Positions 1 to 8,223 of a stretch of 64,000 nucleotides of DNA are shown piece by piece. Both the position numbers and the translations under genes were made by a program. The stretch covers positions 2,170,001 through 2,234,000 of the forward strand of contig NZ_CP080767.1 of the NCBI RefSeq assembly GCF_019602855.1, written 5' to 3'. How positions within the stretch are numbered: the stretch's first letter is position 1; each line of letters opens with the position of its first letter. This stretch comes from Cupriavidus pinatubonensis (GTDB lineage: Bacteria > Pseudomonadota > Gammaproteobacteria > Burkholderiales > Burkholderiaceae). Below the pieces are notes generated by a model. It ran no database searches and was not told where the DNA came from. It saw nothing but the letters and a program-made list of their open reading frames with translations.

Positions 1-1
1 C

Positions 2-115
2 ACGCAGGACAAGGACAAGCCGTGGGTGAAGAAGCTGGTGGCGGCTTATCAGTCGGAAGACGTCAAGCAGTTCATGAAGACCCAGTTCAAGGGCGCGATG
101 GTCCCTTCGTTCTGA
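2..115 (+). CDS. metQ: MetQ/NlpA-family methionine-binding lipoprotein, C-terminal end only
   Basis: Only the last 37 codons are inside the window; the gene enters from the left in the frame beginning at base 2 and stops with TGA at 113-115. The tail reads KPWVKKLVAAYQSEDVKQF and ends in KGAMVPSF, which resembles the C-terminus of NlpA-family D-methionine/methionine ABC transporter binding lipoproteins (in E. coli MetQ the equivalent is EWVKKLVEAYQSDEV). In that family the protein delivers methionine to the MetNI permease at the inner membrane. The transporter genes, if linked, would lie to the left. The family call rests on this short tail only. Confidence 0.6.
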   Translation, partial: TQDKDKPWVKKLVAAYQSEDVKQFMKTQFKGAMVPSF

Positions 116-153
116 TGGAACGACGGAGTGATGTCCTGATGGACTGATAGCCA

Positions 154-197
154 TACGGGACCGGATCAAGCATCGAACATCATGATCCGGTCCCGTA
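154..197. repeat. Perfect 15-bp inverted repeat (hairpin) after metQ
   Basis: TACGGGACCGGATCA at 154-168 is repeated as an exact reverse complement at 183-197 around a 14-base spacer. It lies 38 bases after the metQ stop and about 175 bases before the acyltransferase start. A stem this long and GC-rich could end the metQ transcript, but no T-run follows on either side, so an mRNA-stabilising hairpin or an operator is equally possible. Confidence 0.6.
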
Positions 198-372
198 CGC
201 CACGGCAAATCCCCCACGATTGCGACCATGTACGTGCCGTGCAAGCGCACCGTGTCTCCTGCCAAAACCCGGGCCCGCAAACCGATGCGTGGTACAGTGA
301 GCGCCCTTCAACGCGAGAGGCCCGCATGTTCCGCCGCGCCAATGATTTCACGCTGAAAAGGGAGACGCTCGC

Positions 373-1275
373 GTGACCGACTCCCCGCGCCAGCCTTCCT
401 CACGCAGCCCTCTTTCCATGGTGGTACGGCTCGTTGCCGCGCTGCCGCTGCCGGTCGCCCATGCAGTCGGACGCATGTTGGGACGGCTCGTCTATGCCCT
501 GCCGGGCCGGTACCGCCAGCATGTGCAACAGAATGCGGCCCAAGCCGGATATCCGGGGCCTGCTTTCGCACGCCGCGCGGCGGCCGAAACCGGTGCGATG
601 ATGACCGAACTGGCCCATGTCTGGTTTCGCAGCGCGGACTGTATGGAGAAGGTCATCTGCGAAGACTGGGACGTGATCGAGCAAACGCTCGCCGAAGGCC
701 GTGGTCTCGTCATGCTTACGCCTCACCTGGGATGCTTCGAACTGGCGGCCCGCTATGCCGCGGAACGCATCTCGTTGACGATCATGTTCCGGCCGCACCG
801 CAAGGCAGTGTTTCGGGAATTGCTCGACTCCGTGCGCGAAACGTCGAACCTGAAGGCGTTTCCGGCGACCGCACAGGGGGTACGTGCGTTCGTACGCGCA
901 TTGCGGCAGGGCGAGGCGGTCGGTCTGTTGCCCGACCAGGCCCCCAAGGGCGATGGCGTGTGGGTGCCCTTCTTCGGCCGCAAGGCCTATACGATCACCT
1001 TGCCGTGCAAGCTGGCATCCCAAACTGGTGCGCCATTGATCATCGCCGCCGGCGAGCGGCTGCCGCATGGGCGCGGCTGGCGCATGCATGTGAAGCGACT
1101 GACGGCGCCGATGCCGCCGACCGCGGAAGAACAGGCAGCGTGGATCAATGCCGAGGTCGAGGAAATGATTCGCCGATTCCCCGAGCAGTATCTGTGGGGT
1201 TACAACCGCTACAAGGTACCGTCCGGCACGCAAGCGCCGAGCGCGAACAGCACCGAGACCGCAAACGCCGCGTGA
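373..1275 (+). CDS. Lysophospholipid acyltransferase family protein (LpxL/HtrB-like lipid A acyltransferase)
   Basis: The 300-residue product belongs to the LpxL/LpxM (HtrB/MsbB) acyltransferase family, which adds a secondary acyl chain to lipid A on the cytoplasmic face of the inner membrane. Seen: the HX4E catalytic motif HLGCFE (H118, E123) preceded by GLVMLTP, a phosphate/acyl-binding stretch LLPDQAP, and a C-terminal EQYLWGYNRYK resembling the family's QWLW-HRRFK region. An N-terminal hydrophobic helix lies at about residues 16-44. The start is GTG at 373, with AAGGGAG upstream. The gene stands alone, convergent with the thioesterase gene. Which acyl position or chain it uses cannot be read from sequence. 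Confidence 0.85.
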   Translation: MTDSPRQPSSRSPLSMVVRLVAALPLPVAHAVGRMLGRLVYALPGRYRQHVQQNAAQAGYPGPAFARRAAAETGAMMTELAHVWFRSADCMEKVICEDWDVIEQTLAEGRGLVMLTPHLGCFELAARYAAERISLTIMFRPHRKAVFRELLDSVRETSNLKAFPATAQGVRAFVRALRQGEAVGLLPDQAPKGDGVWVPFFGRKAYTITLPCKLASQTGAPLIIAAGERLPHGRGWRMHVKRLTAPMPPTAEEQAAWINAEVEEMIRRFPEQYLWGYNRYKVPSGTQAPSANSTETANAA

Positions 1276-1302
1276 CGACTGCGCTCGCGGCGCATTCCTC
1301 GC

Positions 1303-1749
1303 TCACTTGAGGTATTTCATCGTCGCCACGCCCGTGGCGACGAGCGTTTCTTCGTCCAGCCAGACCTCCGCGCGCGAGAAGAAGATCGAACGGCCACGCC
1401 GCTCGACCATGCCTTTCGCGGTCAGCAGCTTGCCTGTCCCGTTGCTCAGGAAGTTTGACGTCAGCGACAACGTGACGGCGTGCAACGGCGCTTCGCCGGG
1501 CGGCGAGTACAGGCCCGAATAACCGGTCGCAGCATCCAGCAACGTGCAGATGGTGCCGCCGTGAATGACACGGCTGCGGTTTAGCATATGGGGCGCGACG
1601 TCGAGCTCCAGCTCCACGTAATCGCGGCGCCATTGGGTAATGCGGACACCGACACTTTCCAGCGCAGGATTATCGAGGCTGAATCGGCCGCGCTCGTCGC
1701 ACGAAACAACATCCGCAGCAGTGGCGGTTTCGGAGAATGGATCTTTCAT
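1303..1749 (-). CDS. PaaI-family hotdog thioesterase
   Basis: A 148-residue single-domain hotdog protein of the PaaI/YbgC-like type, expected to hydrolyse acyl-CoA thioesters in the cytoplasm. The central helix motif RVIHGGTICTLLDAATGYSG matches the HGG-x-ALAD-like active-site helix of PaaI enzymes, and the strand ending in GKGMVERRGRSIFFSRAEVW fits the last hotdog strands. The length is typical of the family. No phenylacetate genes are nearby, so the substrate is unknown. It is convergent with the acyltransferase gene and separated from the next gene by 187 bases. Confidence 0.85.
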   Translation of the reverse strand: MKDPFSETATAADVVSCDERGRFSLDNPALESVGVRITQWRRDYVELELDVAPHMLNRSRVIHGGTICTLLDAATGYSGLYSPPGEAPLHAVTLSLTSNFLSNGTGKLLTAKGMVERRGRSIFFSRAEVWLDEETLVATGVATMKYLK

Positions 1750-1936
1750 TTCATGAATCGGCGCTGCTTCTTGGGGAAGCGCACGCCTTGCAAGCTACAG
1801 GGGCACGCCGGGCCGCCCCTTCAGGAAGCGCAGGCCCGTTTGCTATCGCGCGACAGCAAGAGCGTAACTTCCGGCGATTTGCCCCTGCGCGTAAAGCCGG
1901 ATTTCGCGAACGGTCCCTTTTGTCCGCGTGAATCCC

Positions 1937-2587
1937 TTATTCCTTTGCGGTTTCCGCCAGGATGCTTTGGATCGCCTGCTCGAAGGCTTCCACCGGCTGT
2001 CCGCCCGTCACCAGGTAACGGCGGTTGAAGATGATGGCAGGCACAGAACTGATGCCCATCGACTGGTTTTCGCGTTCCGCCTCGCGCACCTCATCGGCAT
2101 AGTCGCCGCCCTGCAGCACCTCGCGCGCCCGCGCGCCATCGAGCCCTACCGACTCCGCAACATCGACCAGCACATCATGGTCACTGGGATCCCGGCCGTC
2201 GCCATGGTAGGCCTTCAGCAGTGCCAGCTTGAGCGGAAGCTGGCGACCTTCGAGCCCTGCCCAATGCAGCAGCCGATGCGCATCGAACGTGTTGTAGACA
2301 CGCGTGCGCGGCCCGAACGCAAAGCCCACCGCAGCCCCACGATCGCGAATCATCGCCTGCGTCTCGGCAACTTGCTCAGGAGTGCGCCCGTACTTCTTGC
2401 CGAGGTACTCGACGATCGTCTCACCGCCGGGACCCATGTCGGGATTCAGTTCGAACGGATGGACGGCGATCTCGGCGTCGACCGCATCGCCAAGGCGCGA
2501 CAGCGCAAGCTGCAACGAAGACAGCCCAATGGCACACCACGGGCAGGAGATATCGGAAACGAAGTCGATGCGGAGCGGTTGGGTCAT
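1937..2587 (-). CDS. DsbA-family (FrnE-like) thiol oxidoreductase
   Basis: A 216-residue thioredoxin-fold protein of the DsbA/FrnE branch (cytosolic 2-hydroxychromene-2-carboxylate isomerase-like proteins). The start ATG at 2587 gives MTQPLRIDFVSDISCPWC, with the CPWC redox motif at C15/C18. No signal peptide precedes it, so a cytosolic location is expected, unlike periplasmic DsbA. The helical insert (FELNPDMGPGGETI) and the GISSVPAIIFN cis-proline loop are typical of the FrnE family. The frame stays open upstream to 2689, but that extension has no family character. Partners are unknown; the gene sits alone beside a pseudogene. Confidence 0.85.
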   Translation of the reverse strand: MTQPLRIDFVSDISCPWCAIGLSSLQLALSRLGDAVDAEIAVHPFELNPDMGPGGETIVEYLGKKYGRTPEQVAETQAMIRDRGAAVGFAFGPRTRVYNTFDAHRLLHWAGLEGRQLPLKLALLKAYHGDGRDPSDHDVLVDVAESVGLDGARAREVLQGGDYADEVREAERENQSMGISSVPAIIFNRRYLVTGGQPVEAFEQAIQSILAETAKE

Positions 2588-2759
2588 GGTGTTTGTGACG
2601 GGAACGCGATTCGTGGAGTAACAGTGGCGGACAGGGTATCGCGAATCGCTAGACCTTGCTGACGCAGGGAATTGACGGTCCTCGAACACGAAACGGTGTT
2701 GCGTGTTGCCAGCCCCTACCTGGGCGAGGTCGTCGGCGTGTATGGGGACTGGACCGCAA

Positions 2760-3278
2760 CGAATCGGGTGGGGTGCCTCGGGGCGTAACGGCGGCCAGGC
2801 AATCGTCGGGTTCGGGGCCGAGGGCGAACGGGCGATCGACCGGCCATGGCTGCCGCCTCGAACAACAACCTCATCGTCGATGACTTCCGCCTCAGCGCAG
2901 ATCGCCGGCTGCTGTTCGGCGCCGGCGAGACGTTCAGCGCGCGCCCGCCGCGCAACCTTGTGGAGCGCATCCGTTCACGCATGGTCAGGGTATTTCCGCA
3001 GACGGCCGATCTGCAGATCGAATATGCCTGGGGCGGCTTTATCGACATCCCCATGAACCGCGCACCCGACCTCGGCCGTATCGGCAAATGCCTTTACTAC
3101 GCGCAAGGCTTCTCCGGGCATGGCGGGAAAGCTGATGGCCGAAGCCGTCAGCGGGGATGCCACGCGGTTCGATGTGTTCGCGCGCATCCGGCATCGCCGC
3201 TTTCCGGGCGGCGATGCCTTGCGAACGCCGGCACTGGTGCTCGGCATGTGGTACTACAAGCTGCGCGACCCGCTTTGA
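2760..3278 (+). pseudogene. Decayed FAD-dependent amine/amino-acid oxidase (PuuB-like) remnant
   Basis: Three blocks of one family in shifted frames. Block A (about 2760-2830) reads IGWGASGRNGGQAIVGFGA, the conserved Ser-Gly-Arg-Asn-Gly-Gly segment of DAO-fold gamma-glutamylputrescine oxidases. Block B (2846-3118, another frame) reads NNNLIVDDFRLSADRRLLFG through WGGFIDIPMNRAPDLGRIG to YYAQGFSGHG. Block C (3117-3278, first frame again) reads GMAGKLMAEAVSGDATRFDV and ends LVLGMWYYKLRDPL before a stop. The N-terminal Rossmann FAD-binding part and much of the middle are missing, and a few residues are lost between B and C. The gene cannot make a working enzyme. The functional parent would oxidise gamma-glutamylputrescine or a related amine. 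Confidence 0.85.
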
Positions 3279-3357
3279 TGCCGTCAGCCCCGGTAACGTT
3301 GCGCATTGCAGAACACGTAGCGCAGTTTTTCAGGGCCGTGCAAAACGGTTAGTCCGG

Positions 3358-3849
3358 TCAGTCGGTCAGGTCCTTCGGCAGCTTGCCGCCGTTTGCAGCG
3401 AGTTCCTGCATCACGCGCTTGTGGAGCCAGGTGTTCATCGCTGCCGAGTCGTTGGTGTCGCCCGAGTAGTTCAGCTCTTTCGCAAGTGCCTTGCGATGTT
3501 CGAGGCTGCTGTCGACGCCCAGTGCCTTGAGCGTGTCGACAATGGATGTCCGCCAGCTGAGCGCCTGGCCCGAATCATTGGCAGCCTTGTCCATGACGGC
3601 CTCCACGTCGACTTGCGAGAGCGGCTGCTGCTGGCTTGCCGTCGTTCCAGATGGCGCCGTGCTGCCTGCCGGTGGCACTGCGCCAGCGGACGGTGCCTGC
3701 GGGCTCGCTGAGGGCGACGTCGTCCCGGTGGTAGCACTGGGTGTCGTGCCAGGCGTGGCGGTCGCAGTGCCGGTCTGCGCTTGTGTCTGCGTTTGCGCGG
3801 ACTGGCCCCGGTGCAACAGCTTGTTCAGGATGTCCTTGAAGATGCTCAT
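3358..3849 (-). CDS. DUF3597 domain protein
   Basis: The product is 163 residues from the ATG at 3849 (MSIFKDILNKLLHRG). It has a short amphipathic N-terminus, a low-complexity linker rich in Thr, Ala, Pro, Gln and Ser (about residues 16-80), and a conserved C-terminal domain beginning VDVEAVMDKAA with WRTSIVDTLKALGVDSS and ending GGKLPKDLTD. This layout matches DUF3597 proteins, whose function is unknown. The frame remains open to 3927, but the family begins at MSIF. It lies downstream of the aceB terminator, so it probably has its own promoter in 3850-3935. Confidence 0.8.
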   Translation of the reverse strand: MSIFKDILNKLLHRGQSAQTQTQAQTGTATATPGTTPSATTGTTSPSASPQAPSAGAVPPAGSTAPSGTTASQQQPLSQVDVEAVMDKAANDSGQALSWRTSIVDTLKALGVDSSLEHRKALAKELNYSGDTNDSAAMNTWLHKRVMQELAANGGKLPKDLTD

Positions 3850-3940
3850 GTCAGCTCCCTGTTCAGATTGACGAGAGCGTTCCGTGCAACTTTCATTCCC
3901 TGTCGTCAGCCGGCCCGGCAATACCACTACTCAAACAAAA

Positions 3941-3962
3941 ACCCGCGGCTCTCACCGCGGGT
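3941..3962 (-). terminator. Rho-independent terminator after aceB
   Basis: ACCCGCGG (3941-3948) pairs with CCGCGGGT (3955-3962) around a six-base loop. It has an A-run on the left and a T-run on the right, so it can work in either direction. It lies 41 bases beyond the aceB stop on the minus strand and upstream of the DUF3597 gene, and separates the two. Confidence 0.85.
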
Positions 3963-4002
3963 TTTTTCACTGCCTTAAGCCCTGCCTTAAGCCGCTACAG
4001 GC

Positions 4003-5589
4003 TCAGACTTCTTCGTACAGCGGCAGCGTCAGGAATTCGGCAAAGTCTTCCGACGTCGACATCTGCTCGAAGATTTCCGCAGCGCGGTCGTACGTCCTCG
4101 TCTCGCCGCCGACTTCAGCCTTCACCTTGGCCAGTTCTTCCGGAATCAGCTTGCGCACGAGTTCGGCCGTGACCTTGGTGCCGTCTTCCAGCTTGCCCTT
4201 CGGCGAGCGGATCCATTGCCACACCTGCGAGCGCGAGATTTCGGCGGTGGCCGCATCTTCCATCAGGTTGTGGATCGGCACGCAGCCGTTGCCGGCCAGC
4301 CAGGCGCCCAGGTAGTGGATGCCCACGTTGATGTTCATGCGCAGGCCGCCTTCGGTGATCGGCGTTTCCGGCTGGAAGTCCAGCAGGTCCGAACCCTTCA
4401 CGTTCACGTCCGGACGCTGCTTCTCGAACTGGTTCGGCTTGTCGCCGAGCACAGCCACGAATTCCTTCATGGCGGGCTCGACCAGCCCCGGGTGAGCCAC
4501 CCAGCCGCCGTCGTAGCCGTCGGTCGCGTCGCGCTTCTTGTCGTTGATGATGCCCTGCATGGCGATGGCGTTCTTCTCCGGATCGTTCTTGATCGGGATC
4601 AGTGCGCTCATGCCGCCCATGGCGGGCGCGCCGCGATAGTGGCAGGTCTTCAGCAGCAGCAGTGCGTACGCGCGCATGAACGGCGCGGTCATGGTGACCT
4701 TGGCGCGGTCGGCCAGGCAGAAGTTCTTGTCGTTCTTGAACTTCTTGATGCACGAGAAGATGTAGTCCCAGCGGCCGGCGTTCAGCCCAGCGCTGTGCTC
4801 GCGCAGTTCGTACAGGATTTCATCCATTTCGAACGCGGCGAGGATGGTTTCGATCAGCACCGTGGCCTTGATCGTGCCTTGCGGCAGGCCGATCTCGTTC
4901 TGGGCCATCACGAAGATATCGTTCCACAGGCGTGCTTCCAGATGGCTTTCCATCTTCGGCAGGTAGAAGAACGGGCCGTCGCCGCGGGCGATTTGCTCCT
5001 TGGCGTTGTGGACCAGGAACAGCGCGAAGTCGAAGATGCCGCCCGAGACGCGCTTGCCGTCGATCGTGACGTGCTTTTCGTCGAGGTGCCAGCCACGGGG
5101 ACGCACCTGCAGCGTAGCGATCTTGTCGTTGAGCTTGTATTGCTTGCCCTTCGATTCCAGCGTCAGCGTGCGGCGCACGGCAGCCTTCAGGTTCACCTGA
5201 CCCTGCATCTGGTTGTGCCAGTTCGGGGTGTTGGAGTCCTCGAAGTCGGTCATGTAGCTGTCAGCGCCCGAGTTGAAGGCGTTGATGACCATCTTGGCCT
5301 CGACCGGACCGGTGATTTCCACGCGGCGGCATTCCAGGGCCTTGGGGATCGGGGCAACCTTCCAGTCGCCTTCGCGGATGTGCTTGGTTTCCGGCAGGAA
5401 ATCGGGCACTTCGCCAGCGTCCAGGCGCTTGGCGCGTTCCACGCGCGCGGCCAGCAGTTCCTGACGGCGCGGCTCGAAGGCGCGGTGCAGTTTGTCTACC
5501 AGGGCCAGGGCTTCCGGCGTGAGGATATCTTCGTAGGCCGGCAGGATCTCGCCGGTAATCTTCATGCCCGCGGGCAGCGTGATAGCCAT
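4003..5589 (-). CDS. aceB: Malate synthase A
   Basis: 528 residues, the normal length of malate synthase A, which condenses glyoxylate with acetyl-CoA to malate in the glyoxylate bypass (cytoplasm). Visible family signatures: the TDFEDSNTPNW active-site stretch, RPRGWHLDEKHV, GPFFYLPKMESHLEARLWND, and the C-terminal NVGIHYLGAWLAGNGCVPIHNL with MEDAATAEISRSQVWQW, which carries the catalytic Asp. The gene follows the haloacid dehalogenase gene by 54 bases on the same strand and ends at a clear terminator. The partner enzyme gene aceA is about 8 kb away at 13994-15295. The start is preceded by AGGAGA. Confidence 0.97.
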   Translation of the reverse strand: MAITLPAGMKITGEILPAYEDILTPEALALVDKLHRAFEPRRQELLAARVERAKRLDAGEVPDFLPETKHIREGDWKVAPIPKALECRRVEITGPVEAKMVINAFNSGADSYMTDFEDSNTPNWHNQMQGQVNLKAAVRRTLTLESKGKQYKLNDKIATLQVRPRGWHLDEKHVTIDGKRVSGGIFDFALFLVHNAKEQIARGDGPFFYLPKMESHLEARLWNDIFVMAQNEIGLPQGTIKATVLIETILAAFEMDEILYELREHSAGLNAGRWDYIFSCIKKFKNDKNFCLADRAKVTMTAPFMRAYALLLLKTCHYRGAPAMGGMSALIPIKNDPEKNAIAMQGIINDKKRDATDGYDGGWVAHPGLVEPAMKEFVAVLGDKPNQFEKQRPDVNVKGSDLLDFQPETPITEGGLRMNINVGIHYLGAWLAGNGCVPIHNLMEDAATAEISRSQVWQWIRSPKGKLEDGTKVTAELVRKLIPEELAKVKAEVGGETRTYDRAAEIFEQMSTSEDFAEFLTLPLYEEV

Positions 5590-5643
5590 CAGTCTTCTCC
5601 TGTTAGTCGATAGCTTGTTAGAGGGTTGACCGCTCGTTGCCGT

Positions 5644-6345
5644 TCAGATTTCCACGCCTTTGGCGCGGACGAAATCGAGCAGGTCGTTCATATCGTGCCC
5701 GGTGCCGGAGGGCGCTACGTCAAGGCGCTCCGCCGGGTGGCCGGCACGGTTGATCCAGAACGTGGTGTAGCCAAACCAGGTCGCGCCGCAAGCATCCCAC
5801 CCATTCGACGAGACAAAGAGGATGTCTTCTGCCGGCAGGTCGAATGCCTTCGGCCCGAGCGCATAGGCCGCCGGTGCCGTCTTGTACTGGCGCACGGCAT
5901 CCACGGACAGCACGTGGTCAAACAGCCCGTGCATGCCGGCACTCTTGACCGAAATGTCCAGCATCTCGGCATTGCCGTTGGACAGGATGCCGAGCGGCAG
6001 GCCCGCGCGTCGCAGTCGCTTGAGCGCACCCAGGTTCTCCGGGAACGCGGACAGGCAGGCGTATTCCTTAAGCAATTGCGCCTCGGTCGCCTCGTCCAGC
6101 GTCACGCGCAGCCGCTCTGCGGCGTAGCGCAGCGAATCCACCGTCAGGGCCCAGAACGGCTTGTAGTACTTGCCGTCGGGCGAGGCCATGCTGCGAACGC
6201 GGGTGTAGTCGATCTGGCGCTCGCGCCACAGCAATGCCAGTGCCTCACCCTTGCCCGGGAACAACTGTTCCGCGCGCGCCGTGACGGAATACACGTCGAA
6301 CAGCGTGCCGTAGGCGTCGAAGACGACTGCGCGGATCTTGGTCAT
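5644..6345 (-). CDS. Haloacid dehalogenase, type II (L-2-haloacid dehalogenase family)
   Basis: A 233-residue HAD-superfamily protein. The start ATG at 6345 gives MTKIRAVVFDAYGTLFD, with the nucleophile at D10. Motif II is LPLGILSNGN, the lysine of motif III lies in RQYKTAPAAYALG, and the late motif is FVSSNGWDACGA, characteristic of type II haloacid dehalogenases (S-N-x-W-D). Such enzymes hydrolyse L-2-haloacids to D-2-hydroxyacids, but many members have other or unknown substrates. It lies between a divergent LysR gene and aceB, with 54 bases to aceB, so HAD and aceB may be co-transcribed. That gives it a possible link to two-carbon metabolism, which is inference. Confidence 0.85.
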   Translation of the reverse strand: MTKIRAVVFDAYGTLFDVYSVTARAEQLFPGKGEALALLWRERQIDYTRVRSMASPDGKYYKPFWALTVDSLRYAAERLRVTLDEATEAQLLKEYACLSAFPENLGALKRLRRAGLPLGILSNGNAEMLDISVKSAGMHGLFDHVLSVDAVRQYKTAPAAYALGPKAFDLPAEDILFVSSNGWDACGATWFGYTTFWINRAGHPAERLDVAPSGTGHDMNDLLDFVRAKGVEI

Positions 6346-6595
6346 GGGCGCTCTGGTTTCTGGAGATGTGCTGTGCCGTAGGCGTTTGCGTGGGGCTGTA
6401 CACCATTGAATGCATCGCATTGTAGGCAGTCGCTGCAGTGCGGCAAAGCGGGCCCGGGTCACTTGATCTTTTACTTTTCGGCATCTAATCTTGGCTGACT
6501 CATCGAACAATAAACACCAATCCTCTCCCATTTGCGTGAAATCCCCGTCCACCAGCCCGTGCCGGTGATCGCGCAGGCATCGCAGGCAAACATTT

Positions 6596-7546
6596 GTGGA
6601 CCATTTCAAACAACTGGAGACTTTTGTATCCGTGGCCTCGCGCGGCAGCTTGTCCGCCGCGGCGGGAGCCGAAGGGGTGGCACCCGCCATCATCGGACGG
6701 CGCATCGATGCCCTGGAGGAGCGGCTGGGCGTCAAGCTGTTGATCCGCACCACGCGCAAGATCAGCCTGACCTTCGAGGGTTCAGCCTTCCTGGAAGACT
6801 GCCAGCGCATCCTGAATGACCTGCACAACGCGGAAGCCAGCGTGTCGGCCGGTGGCGTAAAGGCCAGCGGCCACCTGCGTGTCACGGCCCCGGCCGGTTA
6901 CGGACGCAAGCATGTGGCGCCGCTCGTGCCGCTGTTTATCGAATCGCACCCTGATGTGACGATTACGCTGGATCTATCCGATCGCGTCGTCGATCTCGTC
7001 AATGAAGGCTTTGACTGCGCCATTCGGCTGGGCGATCTGCCGGATTCCAGCCTGGTTTCCATCCGGCTCGCCGAAACACGTCGTGTGGTGGTGGCATCAC
7101 CCGACTATCTGGCAAGGGCAGGCACTCCGGTTCTGCCGGAAGAACTGCAGGGCCATAACTGCCTGGCGTTCGGCGCGAGCGCCAATGTCCAGCGCGGCTG
7201 GGTATTCCAGCAGGAAGGCCGTACGGTCACGGTCAAAGTGGGCGGCGATATGGAATGCACGGACGGCGCCGTGCTCCACGAGTGGTGCCTGCAGGGGCAT
7301 GGATTGGCCTGGCGTTCGTGGTGGGAGGTGGGCAGCGAAATCGCCAGCGGCCGGCTGGTGACAGTGCTCGATGAGTTCCAGGCGCCGCCGATCGGCATCC
7401 ACGCCGTATTTCCGCAGCGCAAGCACCTGCCGCTGCGCGTGCGCTTGTTTATCGACCATCTGAAGAACACTTACGGCAATCCGGCCTACTGGCGCCGGAC
7501 TGAGCAGACTCCGGCTCGGACAGCCATGACGGCAGTGGCGGGATAA
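6596..7546 (+). CDS. LysR-family transcriptional regulator
   Basis: 316 residues. The N-terminal winged helix-turn-helix (DHFKQLETFVSVASRGSLSA through IGRRIDALEERLGVKLLIR) is a standard LysR DNA-binding domain, followed by a substrate-binding domain (HLRVTAPAGYGRKHVAPLV onward). The start is GTG at 6596, since the LysR domain begins immediately after it. The gene is divergent from the haloacid dehalogenase-aceB pair across a 250-base gap, the usual arrangement of a LysR regulator and its target. Regulation of the HAD/aceB genes is inferred. The inducer is unknown. Confidence 0.9.
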   Translation: MDHFKQLETFVSVASRGSLSAAAGAEGVAPAIIGRRIDALEERLGVKLLIRTTRKISLTFEGSAFLEDCQRILNDLHNAEASVSAGGVKASGHLRVTAPAGYGRKHVAPLVPLFIESHPDVTITLDLSDRVVDLVNEGFDCAIRLGDLPDSSLVSIRLAETRRVVVASPDYLARAGTPVLPEELQGHNCLAFGASANVQRGWVFQQEGRTVTVKVGGDMECTDGAVLHEWCLQGHGLAWRSWWEVGSEIASGRLVTVLDEFQAPPIGIHAVFPQRKHLPLRVRLFIDHLKNTYGNPAYWRRTEQTPARTAMTAVAG

Positions 7547-7592
7547 GGCAGCTACGCGGGAGCAGGATGTGCGCTATCGCACTCTGTTGCAA

Positions 7593-7633
7593 TTGATTTA
7601 GCGCAATGCCCTACTCGGCACACTGTCTACAAT
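7593..7633 (+). promoter_or_regulatory. FNR/ANR-like site and promoter of the universal stress gene
   Basis: TTGAT-TTAG-CGCAA at 7593-7606 matches the FNR/ANR pattern TTGAT-N4-ATCAA perfectly in the first half and at three of five bases in the second. A -10-like TACAAT lies at 7628-7633. With a start near 7640, the centre of the site (7599.5) falls at about -41, the class II activator position, and no good -35 box is present, as expected for an activator-dependent promoter. The leader to the gene is about 90 bases. Confidence 0.5.
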
Positions 7634-7731
7634 GGTTTTCAGACAGGCGCTTTCCGGTCGCAAGCAAAAGTCTTGTGAAGGTCGCAACCGGGCCTGCCCT
7701 CCCCTCATCCCCCGCATGAAAGGAGTCCCGC

Positions 7732-8166
7732 ATGTTCCAACACATCCTTCTCCCCACCGACGGTTCCGACCTCTCCAAGAAGGCAATCAACGGCGGACTG
7801 GAGCTAGCCAAGGCCATCGGCGCACGCGTCACTGCCTATGTCTGCCTGGAAGAGTATCCATACACACCGTTCAGCGAGATCGTGGTCGAGGCACCGCAGG
7901 CCTTCAAGGACCGCATCGAGAACCAGGCCAAGCTATACCTGAAGGAAGTGGAAAACCTCGCCATGGCGGCGGGCGTGACGTTTGACACCGACATGTCGAC
8001 GTTTGCAGTGCCTTATCTCGGCATCATCGACGCGGCCGAGCGGCATGGCTGCGATGTGATCTTCATGGCGTCGCACGGCCGGCGCGGCTTGTCCGGGCTG
8101 TTGCTGGGCTCGGAAACCCAGAAGGTGCTCACGCACACCGACATTCCGGTGATCGTTTATCGCTAA
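7732..8166 (+). CDS. Universal stress protein (UspA family)
   Basis: A 144-residue single Usp domain. It starts MFQHILLPTDGSDLSKKAI and ends with the ATP-binding signature HGRRGLSGLLLGSETQKVL followed by HTDIPVIVYR, so it belongs to the ATP-binding class of Usp proteins. These cytoplasmic proteins support survival under starvation, redox or anaerobic stress. RBS AAAGGAG lies at a good distance. The gene is alone, between a LysR gene and the convergent chemosensory operon. An FNR-like site upstream suggests oxygen control (inference). Confidence 0.93.
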   Translation: MFQHILLPTDGSDLSKKAINGGLELAKAIGARVTAYVCLEEYPYTPFSEIVVEAPQAFKDRIENQAKLYLKEVENLAMAAGVTFDTDMSTFAVPYLGIIDAAERHGCDVIFMASHGRRGLSGLLLGSETQKVLTHTDIPVIVYR

Positions 8167-8223
8167 TTTCGATCGCTGGCAGGACCGAGGCCAACGGCCC
8201 GGTCCTGCCCCTGCCGTTCTGGC

